A stretch of DNA of 64,000 bases from Macrosoma leucophasiata (lineage: Eukaryota > Arthropoda > Insecta > Lepidoptera > Hedylidae). The stretch covers positions 21,187,501-21,251,500 of the forward strand of contig JAWQUS010000008.1 in assembly GCA_036365455.1 (NCBI GenBank), read 5' to 3'. Shown piece by piece: positions 24,801 to 30,182 of the stretch (the first letter of the stretch is position 1; every line of letters starts with the position of its first letter). Below the pieces are notes generated by a model, which was not told the DNA's origin, ran no database searches, and saw only the letters and a program-made list of their open reading frames with translations. The translations under genes were made by a program, and so were the position numbers.

Positions 24801-25193
24801 GGGTCCACAGATACCAGAAAAAATTGTAAAGGGTCTACAAGAAAAAATAGTTTGTAAACCTCTGGTTTAACTGATCACTGGGAACTCGATTTTCTAATTA
24901 CGAACGATTTGATTGGCTAGGAAGCGTGGCCGGCAGACTAGTTTGACTCACTGCATTCTTTACGCGAATGAACTATAGAATGCATCGACAAAAAGTTTTT
25001 TTTTTTCAGAAAGACGGTTCGAGCAACGTTGTTGTTGCTACCATTGCTGGGCCTCACGAATGGTCTGAACATGATCCGGGCTCCACTACACGGGAGCGTG
25101 GGACACTTCGCGGTGTGGTCCTACACCACGCACTTCCTGCGTTCGTTCCAGGGGTGTTTTATTGCCATTATTTACTGCTTTTTAAATGGCGAG
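4709..25193 (+). CDS. Pdfr: PDF-receptor-like class B GPCR, nine exons (partial gene)
   Basis: Gene model joining 4709-4841, 14091-14201, 14774-14931, 16550-16653, 19850-20015, 22060-22286, 22618-22687, 23346-23431 and 25010-25193. Every junction keeps phase, giving 413 uninterrupted codons. The ectodomain has the six-cysteine class B pattern (Cys33, 49, 58, 72, 88, 113 of the model), including LCWPPTPEG and RECGPDGNW. Seven membrane segments follow, with GWGIP in TM4, PLLGLTN in TM6 and FQGCFIAIIYCFLNGE in TM7. Cys228 at the head of TM3 and Cys301 in loop 2 would form the usual disulfide. The family signals through Gs/cAMP at the plasma membrane. RTRIHKNLF before TM2 and GIDNI-PYLCEA before TM3 look PDF-receptor-like rather than DH31 or DH44 receptor-like. 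That subtype call rests on remembered family patterns. The signal-peptide exon and cytoplasmic tail were not found. Confidence 0.82.
4943..4990 (+). repeat. Head fragment of repeat E
   Basis: ctagctgtgcccacgacttc, then gttcgcgtggaatagtgac only. Confidence 0.5.
5100..5292 (+). repeat. ACCAACGCC-type 9-bp minisatellite
   Basis: Degenerate repeats of accaacgcc/accaccacc over about 190 bp. A plus frame would read Thr-Pro-rich and a minus frame Gly-Val-rich peptide, but both follow from the repeat; I do not call a gene. Confidence 0.8.
6146..6409 (-). repeat. Dispersed repeat D
   Basis: The commonest repeat here (about 18 copies). Minus copy: gtaatggaagtggcaaataa at one end, ggtaatgcggtggtgcctac at the other. 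Nested in the hAT MITE. Confidence 0.8.
6410..6705. mobile_element. MITE with TTATTACAC-type terminal repeats, nested
   Basis: The left end ttattacactacacggtatt is inverted at the right end (aataccgtgtcgtgtaataa). It is the same family as 3155-3384 (shared interior gtccggcagaaagggtgggc). Confidence 0.75.
7519..7700 (+). repeat. tRNA-derived SINE A, full-looking copy
   Basis: The head gactcgattggtccagtggt and B box gggttcgatccccgcaccga resemble a tRNA, followed by the tail caaatttttgtatggcctac and a GT-rich segment. Two other copies lie at 27.8 and 63.2 kb. Confidence 0.75.
8215..8520 (+). repeat. Dispersed repeat H, plus copy
   Basis: From ggcccatcggctggtggaga to gtgggacgtataatgggttg with an ATT-repeat end. 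Shares cggaggcctaatgggcctta and a histidine-like GC-rich middle with the inverted copy at 38.4 kb. Confidence 0.7.
8749..8870. repeat. Fragment with hAT-MITE end
   Basis: Starts catagagcaacacgggcca, the terminal repeat of the 20.1-kb MITE family. I cannot place the other end. Confidence 0.45.
9170..9540 (-). repeat. Dispersed repeat D, composite
   Basis: A minus copy (9240-9515, accgaaaattacaggctcgt, ggtggtgcctacgcccgcga) flanked by plus-oriented tail pieces (9176-9240, 9520-9555), directly upstream of the TPPP start. Confidence 0.75.
9663..9847 (+). CDS. TPPP-family exon 1
   Basis: Runs from the initiator ATG to TTCTG|gtaact. It encodes the first 61 residues plus two bases, covering most of the recognisable p25-alpha core (WMRQAKLIDDRKLTMTDTG). 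Confidence 0.8.
9663..11105 (+). CDS. TPPP/p25-alpha family protein, two exons, nested in the receptor intron
   Basis: Exons 9663-9847 and 10916-11105 join (phase 2) into a complete 124-residue protein ending KPKEKTLF before TAG. The start ATGGGTGAAG is the only suitable ATG. Residues about 10-60 carry the p25-alpha pattern: FYEFARLLD, then DFWMRQAKLIDDRKLTMTDT with GILFYKF. The second exon gives SELDWDEWLEFLSELCQL and VVVPQYRDFF. Tubulin polymerization-promoting proteins bind tubulin and stabilise or bundle microtubules in the cytoplasm, and p25-alpha proteins also occur with cilia. This copy is short: it lacks the disordered N-terminal extension of vertebrate TPPP and I see no glycine-rich C-terminal motif. 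It lies wholly within the 4842-14090 intron of the receptor, on the same strand. Confidence 0.8.
9968..10046 (-). repeat. LINE 3' tail fragment
   Basis: A short match to the 3' end of the CR1/Jockey-like LINE (tgacagacaggtagacggga and gtggtcaccgtcatg), in the TPPP intron. Confidence 0.5.
10075..10385 (-). repeat. Repeat C, diverged minus copy
   Basis: Contains ggtaggcggaggtaaaatgc, ccaatagaatcagagataaa and the inverted B-box region gggtatcgaacccaggaccc. It lies in the TPPP intron. Confidence 0.7.
10916..11105 (+). CDS. TPPP-family exon 2 (terminal)
   Basis: Starts after ttcctttgcag and ends at TAG 11103-11105. It completes a Cys codon with exon 1 and continues KSELDWDEW. AATAAA sequences at 11233-11238 and 11249-11254 (within cttaataaaatc and acgaataaaatt) are plausible polyadenylation signals 130-150 bases after the stop. 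Confidence 0.8.
11396..11656 (+). repeat. 5'-truncated copy of the CATA-tailed LINE
   Basis: Matches the LINE segment at 56.16-56.39 kb from atggatggttgcagatgccc to gacctggcgtgaagatacat, ending in a run of CATA. It lies just after the TPPP gene. Confidence 0.75.
11808..12115 (-). repeat. Dispersed repeat D
   Basis: Minus copy with ttacagggccgtacattacc and cgtcactggagctctagtgg. Confidence 0.8.
12296..12448 (+). repeat. 5'-truncated copy of the CATA-tailed LINE
   Basis: Begins aggaatcggcgtgcatgtat and ends in (CATA)n, the same 3' end as the copies at 11.4 and 56.2 kb. Confidence 0.75.
12530..12662 (+). repeat. Dispersed repeat D, tail only
   Basis: ggtggcaacgcatccgcatt to gccaccttcattacataaat. 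Confidence 0.7.
13294..13435 (+). CDS. Possible terminal or alternative exon, unknown gene
   Basis: An open stretch encodes AFYNKIPSGIAELTDSKFKA, continues LMKLEDYLKDRNVSLNADLV and ends PQGC with TAA at 13432-13434. Codon composition looks coding (no stops, charged amphipathic helix). Acceptor AGs at 13293 or 13298 are possible. With the first, phase 2 input would fit TPPP exon 1, making an alternative last exon. An internal G|gt at 13424/13425 would instead give phase 1 output, which fits 14091. I do not recognise the sequence. Confidence 0.3.
13612..13885 (+). repeat. Retroelement-like repeat, copy at 13.6 kb
   Basis: From about agcgtccactacattaaggc to cccgttcctccacatactta. It matches the inverted copy at 28761-29020. 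Open frames across it in both copies are similar, but I see no known domain. Confidence 0.7.
14091..14201 (+). CDS. Pdfr: PDFR-like exon b: ectodomain core
   Basis: Preceded by cttttttcag and followed by gtaag. It encodes LTYCKAVFDGYLCWPPTPEG and continues to QKCPPVRLSDTR, the classic class B core C-x3-F-D-x3-C-W-P-x-T-x2-G. Phase 1 in and phase 1 out. This is one of the clearest receptor signatures in the window. Confidence 0.9.
14774..14931 (+). CDS. Pdfr: PDFR-like exon c: end of ectodomain
   Basis: Starts after ccatttaaag and ends at AAG|gtttgg, a somewhat weak donor. It encodes QAYRECGPDGNWVG, then GWTNYTVCFPQE and a charged linker. These supply the fifth and sixth ectodomain cysteines and two N-glycosylation sequons (NIS and NYT). 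Phase 1 in, phase 0 out. The reading frame stops just past the donor, which supports splicing there. Confidence 0.85.
15422..15495 (-). repeat. tRNA-derived SINE B, minus copy
   Basis: The inverse of gacttcagtagcctaattgg through gcgagttcgagtcacgcctg. It is the most tRNA-like member, but the stems do not all pair. Confidence 0.65.
16064..16308 (+). repeat. Dispersed repeat D
   Basis: ggtggtagagctccagtgac to atcacttaacatcaatgtga. Intron before receptor exon d. Confidence 0.8.
16440..16535 (-). repeat. tRNA-derived repeat fragment next to receptor exon d
   Basis: Contains gttggggatcgaacctatga and ctaacgctagactgctgagt, an inverted tRNA-like B-box and A-box pair, ending 15 bases before the exon's acceptor. 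Confidence 0.55.
16550..16653 (+). CDS. Pdfr: PDFR-like exon d: first membrane segment
   Basis: The acceptor is ttattacag and the donor CAG|gtaagt. It encodes a short juxtamembrane stretch and a hydrophobic helix (YLEIAGFSISVIALVLSL) ending HIFNYYR, as expected for TM1 and the start of intracellular loop 1. Phase 0 in, phase 2 out, matching both neighbours. Confidence 0.85.
16940..17070 (+). repeat. Dispersed repeat I, plus copy
   Basis: ttaaggcatcgctattacgc, then gatatttcgtattcgtaata and gcagcgtaaaagtcagagtg, ending in a cagtcagtca run. Confidence 0.6.
17218..18300 (+). repeat. Dispersed repeat E with internal 126-bp minisatellite
   Basis: The outer parts match the single copies at 37.75 and 46.52 kb: head ctagctgtgcccgcgacttc with its inverse at 17278-17302, tail ttgttttggtatatgtaccg. 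Between them a unit of about 126 bp (actccttgttacatcagcta ... ggagataaaagtagcc) repeats seven times; unit starts are near 17318, 17444, 17564, 17694, 17820, 17946 and 18072. Confidence 0.85.
18480..18990 (-). repeat. Dispersed repeat G, minus copy
   Basis: The inverse of the 50.8-kb copy, including attaggtacgaaactcccta, the (GACA)n run at 18851-18878 and ctacagatttattataagta. It lies in the receptor intron. Confidence 0.8.
19474..19735 (+). repeat. Dispersed repeat D, diverged
   Basis: gtcgccaaatggtagtgttc through gccaccttcattacatgaaa, 115 bases before receptor exon e. Confidence 0.7.
19850..20015 (+). CDS. Pdfr: PDFR-like exon e: loop 1, second membrane segment, extracellular loop 1
   Basis: Starts after catttgaag and ends at ATA|gtaagt. 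It encodes RTRIHKNLFSAMLIQVLIRL (loop 1 into TM2), then a 29-residue charged extracellular loop with the sequon NIT and ending GIDNI. The hydrophobic core is in a frame shifted from the longest open frame at this place, so a simple ORF scan misses it. Phase 2 in, phase 0 out. Confidence 0.88.
20090..20348. mobile_element. hAT-type MITE with perfect 8-bp target duplication
   Basis: The terminal repeats are CATAGAGGCACACGGGCC and GGCCCGTGTTGCTCTATG. Both sides carry the 8-bp duplication CTAAATTG (20082-20089 and 20349-20356). An 8-bp duplication with CA/TG ends is the hAT hallmark. It has no coding capacity. It lies in the receptor intron between exons e and f. Confidence 0.88.
20505..20672 (+). 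repeat. Dispersed repeat D, diverged
   Basis: cgtcaaatggtagtgtctag through ttgtgtgggtgttaaaaggc; shortened. Confidence 0.6.
21596..21662 (+). repeat. tRNA-derived SINE B
   Basis: gtgaggtcgcagattcgatt, then cctgcccgaagtcaaatttt, as at 47.4 kb. Confidence 0.65.
21783..21908 (+). repeat. 5'-truncated copy of the CATA-tailed LINE
   Basis: Contains gaacgcatgtatgaatagaa and ggacctggcgtgaagataca. It lies in the receptor intron before exon f. Confidence 0.7.
22060..22286 (+). CDS. Pdfr: PDFR-like exon f: membrane segments 3 and 4
   Basis: The acceptor I chose is aaaattgcag at 22059. It joins the preceding exon in phase as GIDNI-PYLCEASY, whereas the earlier AG at 22021 would put the two exons out of frame. 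It encodes TM3 (YAITAMFVWMLIEGAYLH) and TM4 with GWGIPFVITVVWAVV. Cys228 begins TM3. The donor is GGC|gtaaga (phase 2). The exon is visibly GC-richer than its surroundings. Confidence 0.92.
22618..22687 (+). CDS. Pdfr: PDFR-like exon g: extracellular loop 2 and start of TM5
   Basis: Flanked by ctgttgtag and gtatgt. It encodes CWFGYNFSNIYWIVELPRLA. The Cys is the expected partner of the TM3 cysteine, and W-x-V-E-x-P-R-L is a class B TM5 entry pattern. Phase 2 in, phase 0 out. Confidence 0.9.
23346..23431 (+). CDS. Pdfr: PDFR-like exon h: end of TM5 and intracellular loop 3
   Basis: Flanked by ttttttaacag and gtgagt. It encodes NALLLLRILIVLVNKLHSSQ, then TSETRKIG. This is the TM5 exit and the basic third loop that contacts G protein. 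Phase 0 in, phase 2 out. Confidence 0.88.
23735..24335 (+). repeat. Repeat J-like sequence, receptor intron
   Basis: agattccgtaccttaaaaga, a CTGT run at 23788-23810, and at its end ctcgcacttgtccggttttt, an ending that recurs at 2.6, 30.9 and 39.4 kb. It fills most of the intron between exons h and the hAT MITE. Confidence 0.6.
24534..24864. mobile_element. hAT-type MITE with perfect 8-bp target duplication
   Basis: Starts CAGTGATTCCCAAAGTGG and ends with the inverse of CAGAGGTTTACAAAC. GTTTAACT is duplicated exactly at 24526-24533 and 24865-24872. The end sequence occurs again internally at 24700, which suggests an internal duplication. It lies in the intron between receptor exons h and i. 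Confidence 0.85.
25010..25193 (+). CDS. Pdfr: PDFR-like exon i: membrane segments 6 and 7
   Basis: A long T-tract and cag precede it, and GAG|gtaata ends it. It encodes KTVRATLLLLPLLGLTNGLN (loop 3 into TM6), a short third extracellular loop, and HFAVWSYTTHFLRSFQGCFI continuing to AIIYCFLNGE. This TM7 ending is highly conserved in class B receptors. Phase 2 in, phase 0 out. The next exon should start with helix 8; I could not find it downstream in the window. Confidence 0.92.
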
Positions 25194-25374
25194 GTAATAA
25201 CTTATATTTCTTGGCTTTTATTTAAGACGTCTAAGTGTGCAAACAAGCATACAGTTCAGTTTGATAGGTATATAGTGAATACCTACTGTAGCCTATAAAC
25301 ATCTAGTAACTTAAAACCAAATTATGTTTGATGTTGATGGGTTGCCACTTGCCACTCCTAAGGCCTTCGGTATT

Positions 25375-25672
25375 ATACTGGTGGTAGAGTTCCAGTGACG
25401 GAGTTCGCGGGCGTGTGCACCACCGTATTAATATTGCATTTTTAATTTATTATTTTTGCGTTAATTGCCGCTAAATGGTAGTGATCAGCACTATCGTATT
25501 CCGGTTAGGTGGTAAAGTACGGCCCTGTAATTTCCGGCACAGAGGCATACCCTAGGCCTCAGGAGTTACAACGTGAGTGTCTATAGAAAGAAAGAAAAAA
25601 AGGTATAGGCTGCAGTCTCCACTTAACATCAATGTGAACGGCATAACTACTTGTTTGGCACTTCCATTACAA
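25375..25672 (+). repeat. Dispersed repeat D
   Basis: tactggtggtagagttccag through catcaatgtgaacggcataa, 180 bases after the last receptor exon. Confidence 0.75.
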
Positions 25673-26093
25673 AAAAAATGCATCTGTATCGGTAGTAACG
25701 AAACCGTATACGTATTACCACCTGACTAAACGAATGTTAGGTACCGACGGAAAGTAGATTGCGTAAGTGCCGGATGAAGGTGGTGCGGGGCCCGTAGCAA
25801 ATGTGACCATGGGGCCCTAGAGTTACATTGGCTACTGAAATTTAGGATGTAAATAAAACGAAAGGAATCGAGAACAATATTAGTGGATTCCTCCTGTAAG
25901 TATTGTGGTATTGCCAACTTGCAACTACTAAACTAAAATTACAGTGTGGCCAAATACCTATACTATAATTACAGTGTGGCCAACGCTCACTTTGATAATA
26001 GTGTATTACATATTTGTGTTTTTTTGGGCACAGGCGCGGGGCCCTCAAGCCGCGGGGCCCGTAGCATTTGCTGCCTCCTGCTATAGGGACCGT

Positions 26094-26432
26094 GCGAAGT
26101 ACTAGATGGGGGTAATGTTATCGATTCCAGCGCCCATGGTGGCGAAAAGTAGCAATAATGTGGGACATGTCATCTCAAAGCAATCTGTTTAGACTTGGAT
26201 ATGTAATTTTTATAATCTTATTTAACCGCCGACAAAATAGTAAACAGCACTTTTTGTGTTGTAATCTGCAAAAATATCAGTTAGAAATAAGAGTAAAGGT
26301 AGTAAAGGGAGAAAGAAAGAACGAAAATAGGTTTATTTCGAGTAAAATTTTACAACCGTTTTGAATAGTCCTTAGAAGTCAATTATAACTTAAAGTGAAT
26401 AATTACTTTTTTTTTCTCGTGCACGGTCCCTA
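26094..26432. mobile_element. 339-bp MITE with TA target duplication
   Basis: Ends are TAGGGACCGTGC and its inverse GCACGGTCCCTA, flanked by TA on both sides, as for Tc1/mariner-type MITEs. There is no coding content. It abuts the 5' side of the mariner remnant. Confidence 0.75.
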
Positions 26433-27607
26433 TATGGCTAATCTGGCGAACATAATTCCAAATTCAAATTAGGCAAATGTGTGATTTTCATTTGTTTTTC
26501 GTACTGTCAAGATGAGTGAATGTAATGAAGAAATTCGATACATTTTAAAATTTTACTACAAAAAAGGTAAAAATGAAACGCAAGCCGCGAAAAAAATTTG
26601 CGATGTTTATGAACCTAGTGCAGTGTCTGTGAGAGTAGCACAAATTTGGTTTAAGCGTTTTCAATCCGGAAATTTTGATGTCAAAGATGCACCTCGCTCT
26701 GGATCGCCCTATTACGGATAAAATGGATGCCATTTTTGAAAAAGTGGAGCAAGATCGACATATCAGTAGTTACGACGTAGCTGAAGAACTGAGAATGGAT
26801 CACAAAACAGTTTTGGCGCATTTGAAAAAAGCTGGGTACAAAAAAAAACTCGATATTTGGGTACCTCACGAGCTCACTGAAAGAAACCTAATGAACCGTG
26901 TACTCATTTGTGATTCTTTATTACGACGTAATGAAACCGAATCATTTTTGAAGAAGCTAATAACTGGTGATGAAAAGTGGATCACGTACGACAAGAACGT
27001 GCGAAAAAGGTCGTCGTCAAAGGCCGGTCAGGCTTCACAGACTGTGGCGAAACCCGGGTTAACTCGCAATAAGGTGATGTTGTGTGTGTGGTGGGATTGG
27101 AAGGGCATTATTCATCATGAGCTATTACCACCAGGCAGGACTATCGATTCTGAACTCTACGGCGAACAACTGATGAGATTAAAGCAAGAAGTTGAGAGAA
27201 AGCGGCCGGAATTGATCAACAGAAGGGGTGTGGTGTTTCATCATGATAACGCTAGACCTAACATCTATAGCCACTCAGCAAAAATTAAGAGAGTTTGGCT
27301 GGGAGGTGTTAATGCATCCGCCGTATAGTCCTGACCTCGCACCTTCAGATTTCCACCTGTTGCGGTCTCTTCAGAATTCTTTATGCAATGTTAGGTTAAC
27401 ATCACGAGAGGACTGCCAAATCCACTTGTCGCGGTATTTTGATGAGAAGTCCCAAAATTTTTATAGCAATGGGATCATGTGGCAAAAGGTTATCGAACAA
27501 AATGGTATATTACATATACATACTTTAGATAAATTTAAATAAACTGTATTAAAAATGTTTTGAATTATCTTAAAAAATGCGAAGAAACTTTTTCCCCAAC
27601 CTTATAC
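26433..27607 (+). mobile_element. mariner element remnant, 5' terminal repeat missing
   Basis: The 3' end at about 27574-27607 reads gcgaagaaactttttcccca, a mariner-type inverted terminal repeat. The matching repeat is absent at the 5' side, where a separate small element ends at 26432. The body holds the broken transposase. Confidence 0.75.
26512..27542 (+). pseudogene. mariner transposase, frameshifted
   Basis: The reading frame is broken into three pieces (26512-26721, about 26693-27270, 27228-27542). The N-terminal helix-turn-helix part is FYYKKGKNETQAAKKICDVY. The catalytic region has TGDEKWI, HHDNARP and YSPDLAPSDFHLL, the three acidic positions of a D,D34D mariner transposase. Cut-and-paste transposase acts in the nucleus on its own terminal repeats. 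Frameshifts near 26700 and 27255 make it inactive. It resembles the mellifera/cecropia group by remembered motifs only. Confidence 0.9.
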
Positions 27608-27786
27608 TTTCATAGCCCTCCCACAATGTTTCTTTTTCTTCTTTAATAATTTCAAACCATGAGTTTTTTTCATAGTCCTGGTAATTTTAGTCTTACGTTT
27701 GTTATTGTTAGGTACGCTATTTTTACATGCTGATTTTGCAGTTACCGAAAACACTTGGATAATTTTCATTGATTTTAAGAAACATT

Positions 27787-27880
27787 ATGACGACCCGGTT
27801 AGTCCAGCGGTGTGAGATGACCGTTTGATTCGAAGGGTCGCGGGTTCGATACCCGCACCGAAATATTTGTATTGCCATTC
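27787..27880 (+). repeat. tRNA-derived SINE A, head copy
   Basis: cgacccggttagtccagcgg, then gggtcgcgggttcgatacccg. It joins the RTE fragment downstream. Confidence 0.7.
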
Positions 27881-27949
27881 AATAGTGAACTTAACTGCCT
27901 TCTGGTCTTATACCTACCTATCACTTATTAACAGCCGATCAAAATATTT

Positions 27950-28760
27950 ATTTGACTTACTTAGTGTTTTAAGAACGCTAATGTTGTTCTTGGAGCTCAT
28001 GGAGGAGAGGCGCGGTATGGTTCTGAAGTCCTCTGAAGATGCTTTAGTGTACAGGCGGCTCAACAGACAGATCTCGAAGTCATTGACTCGCGACCTTCGG
28101 CACTTTAATACTGATAGTATTAAAGCAGCCATAGAGCGGCATAAGGGCTCTAAAGTGTTCGCCAAAGATCTGTCCTTAGGGCAAAGCCGTCTCACTAAGA
28201 TGAAGATAGAGGACAACAGAATCGTATCGTCGAAACCTGCAGAAGAGATCGAACGGTTTTACGGACAGTTATACACGACAGCACGACCACCTGTTAACAG
28301 TCCGGCAGCAGATCCTAGAGCCGGACTGACCCGACACTACACCGAAGATATCCCGGACGTCAGTCTAGACGAGATTAGCACGGCTCTCAAACAGCTCAAA
28401 AACAACAGGGCGCCGGGTGATGACGGAATCACTGCTGAACTCCTGAAAGCGGGCGGAAGGCCAGTATTAGAAGCTCTTCAGTTGATGTTCAATTCCGTCA
28501 TATCCGAGGGAAAAACGCCACAGGCGTGGCACAGAAGTGTGGTGGTACTGTTCTTTAAGAAAGGCGACAATACCCTTCTTAAAAATTATAGGCCCATCGC
28601 ACTTCTAAGTCACGTCTACAAGCTGTTTTCGAGAGTGGTTACGAACCGTCTATCTCGCAGACTCGACGACTTCCAGCCTCCCGAACAAGCCGGGTTCCGT
28701 AAAGGTTTTAGCACCATAGACCACATACACACGCTGCGGCAGGTTATACAGAAGACAGAA
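27950..28760 (+). pseudogene. RTE-type LINE reverse transcriptase fragment
   Basis: An open frame carries the linker and first half of a reverse transcriptase: LKNNRAPGDDGITAELLKAG, FFKKGDNTLLKNYRPIALLS and PPEQAGFRKGFSTIDHIHTL. These motifs belong to RTE-like non-LTR elements. The palm with the catalytic YADD is missing, because the frame runs at 28760 into a different repeat. Upstream sequence joins a SINE head at about 27880, so the 5' end is also truncated. Confidence 0.85.
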
Positions 28761-29020
28761 GAGTATGTGGAGGAATGGGTGGAAGTGTTTCTCCGGCGAA
28801 AAGGGAGGATCCTCCGACCAGGCGAGATGGTAGCGCCTGGCGGGCCGCGGCCCAGCGGTTGACGTTGGGAAGTTGTATATATGCCAACTCTTGAGAAATC
28901 TTCGTATGTGCGATGTAATTTGACTGCACGCCATCTATCGTACTAGACAAGTACTGTAAGGTTTCATTGTATTCCACTAGTTGGCGCCTTAATGTAGTGG
29001 ACGCTACATCACTCCCCTCC
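28761..29020 (-). repeat. Retroelement-like repeat, copy at 29 kb
   Basis: The minus strand reads from gtagcgtccactacattaag to ttccacccattcctccacat and is about 250 bases long. The plus copy at 13612-13885 is over 90 percent the same by eye. It interrupts the RTE reverse transcriptase. Confidence 0.7.
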
Positions 29021-29428
29021 AAGACCGGAGGTTGATATGATCGAGACAGCTGTCAGAGCTTCTCGCGGAGCTGTGCCAATGCCATATAGTCCCATGCCGC
29101 AAGTCCCAGTGAGTCGGGTGCGAAGGTCCTCAGTGAGTCGAGGTAGTCGCTGCTGCGGTGATGCGAAAGTCCCCTTTGAGTCGAGGTAGTCGCTGCGTAG
29201 TAGCTACTGCGTCCGTCCACGCAGTACTAACGCTGATGTGGCTGCAGGGTAGTCCAGGCATGCGCGGTCGCTGCAGGCGTGTGGAGTATCCCTGATGAAG
29301 CCGAGGGTGCTGGCTGGCGTGACTTGATTACCGCTCGATCAGGTGCTGTGAGGGATGACGTCATCGAAGGTGCTGCAGAGAGTGGCTGGTGAGAAGGTTG
29401 CTTCCAATCACGTCGGGGTCACCACTGT

Positions 29429-29505
29429 GGAGGAATGGGTGGAAGTGTTCCTCCGGCGAAAAGGGAGGATCCTCCGACCAGGCGACCATCTCGCCTGGTC
29501 GGTCT
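29429..29505 (-). repeat. Partial copy of the 29-kb repeat end
   Basis: The same roughly 70 bases (gtggaggaatgggtggaagt, ctccggcgaaaagggaggat) as at 28761. It lies between the GC-rich segment and the ORF1-like fragment. Confidence 0.65.
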
Positions 29506-29740
29506 CAGTACCTTTGCCGAGCAGATTTCTTCCATTCTGAAGTTAGACTTGCAGATCTGTACAATGCTAACTTCATCCATCGTGTCGATGGCATTCTGTA
29601 TGAACGCCAGCAATTCGTTAGCTTTAAGTTTCTCGGAACCCATAGCGGCCGTAACGAGCGCGGCCAGAGCCGCGCAGCTCGCGAAATATATTACGTTATT
29701 TCGTGCAGTGTGACGCGTCTGTACTCGAGCAAGCACTACA
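29500..29740 (-). pseudogene. Possible retroelement ORF1/gag N-terminal fragment
   Basis: The minus frame has MGSEKLKANELLAFIQNAID, then MDEVSIVQICKSNFRMEEIC. This looks like the start of a retroelement structural protein and ends where the neighbouring repeat (29429-29505) begins. The upstream region on the minus strand is GC-rich. Confidence 0.35.
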
Positions 29741-29984
29741 CTGCACTACACTGCTGCTATGTTAGAGCAAGACAGTGAAGCGATTCAATCGCAATACAAT
29801 AACAATAAAATTTTGACTTTAAACGTTACGAGAATGGGGATATTGAATACAATACTTTTTTTTTTGATCTCACCATACAATTCACAGGAATTTTACCACG
29901 CGACGACATTTGAGCCGTTTCGAGTCGTTGTGAATCTCTTAACGTTTAAACTATATATTAGTTGATGAGACGGTTTAAAAATCC

Positions 29985-30182
29985 TTTATCTCTGCTTCTA
30001 TTGGGAAGTTTCCCAGTACCCCGGAGTTTGGTAATATGCCCGGAGATGGCAACAGGTTCGCCACCTGTTACATGGGCCAAAACGTAACCGGCGAGTCGTG
30101 GGTGTATGCATGTATGATTGAATACATGCATTTACCTCTGCCTACCCCTTCGGGGATTACAGGCGTGAAGATACGTTTACGT
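29985..30182 (+). repeat. Repeat C, 3' part
   Basis: From tctgcttctattgggaagtt through tgcccggagatggcaacagg to ggggattacaggcgtgaaga. The same family as the 33-kb pair, lacking the tRNA-like head. Confidence 0.7.
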
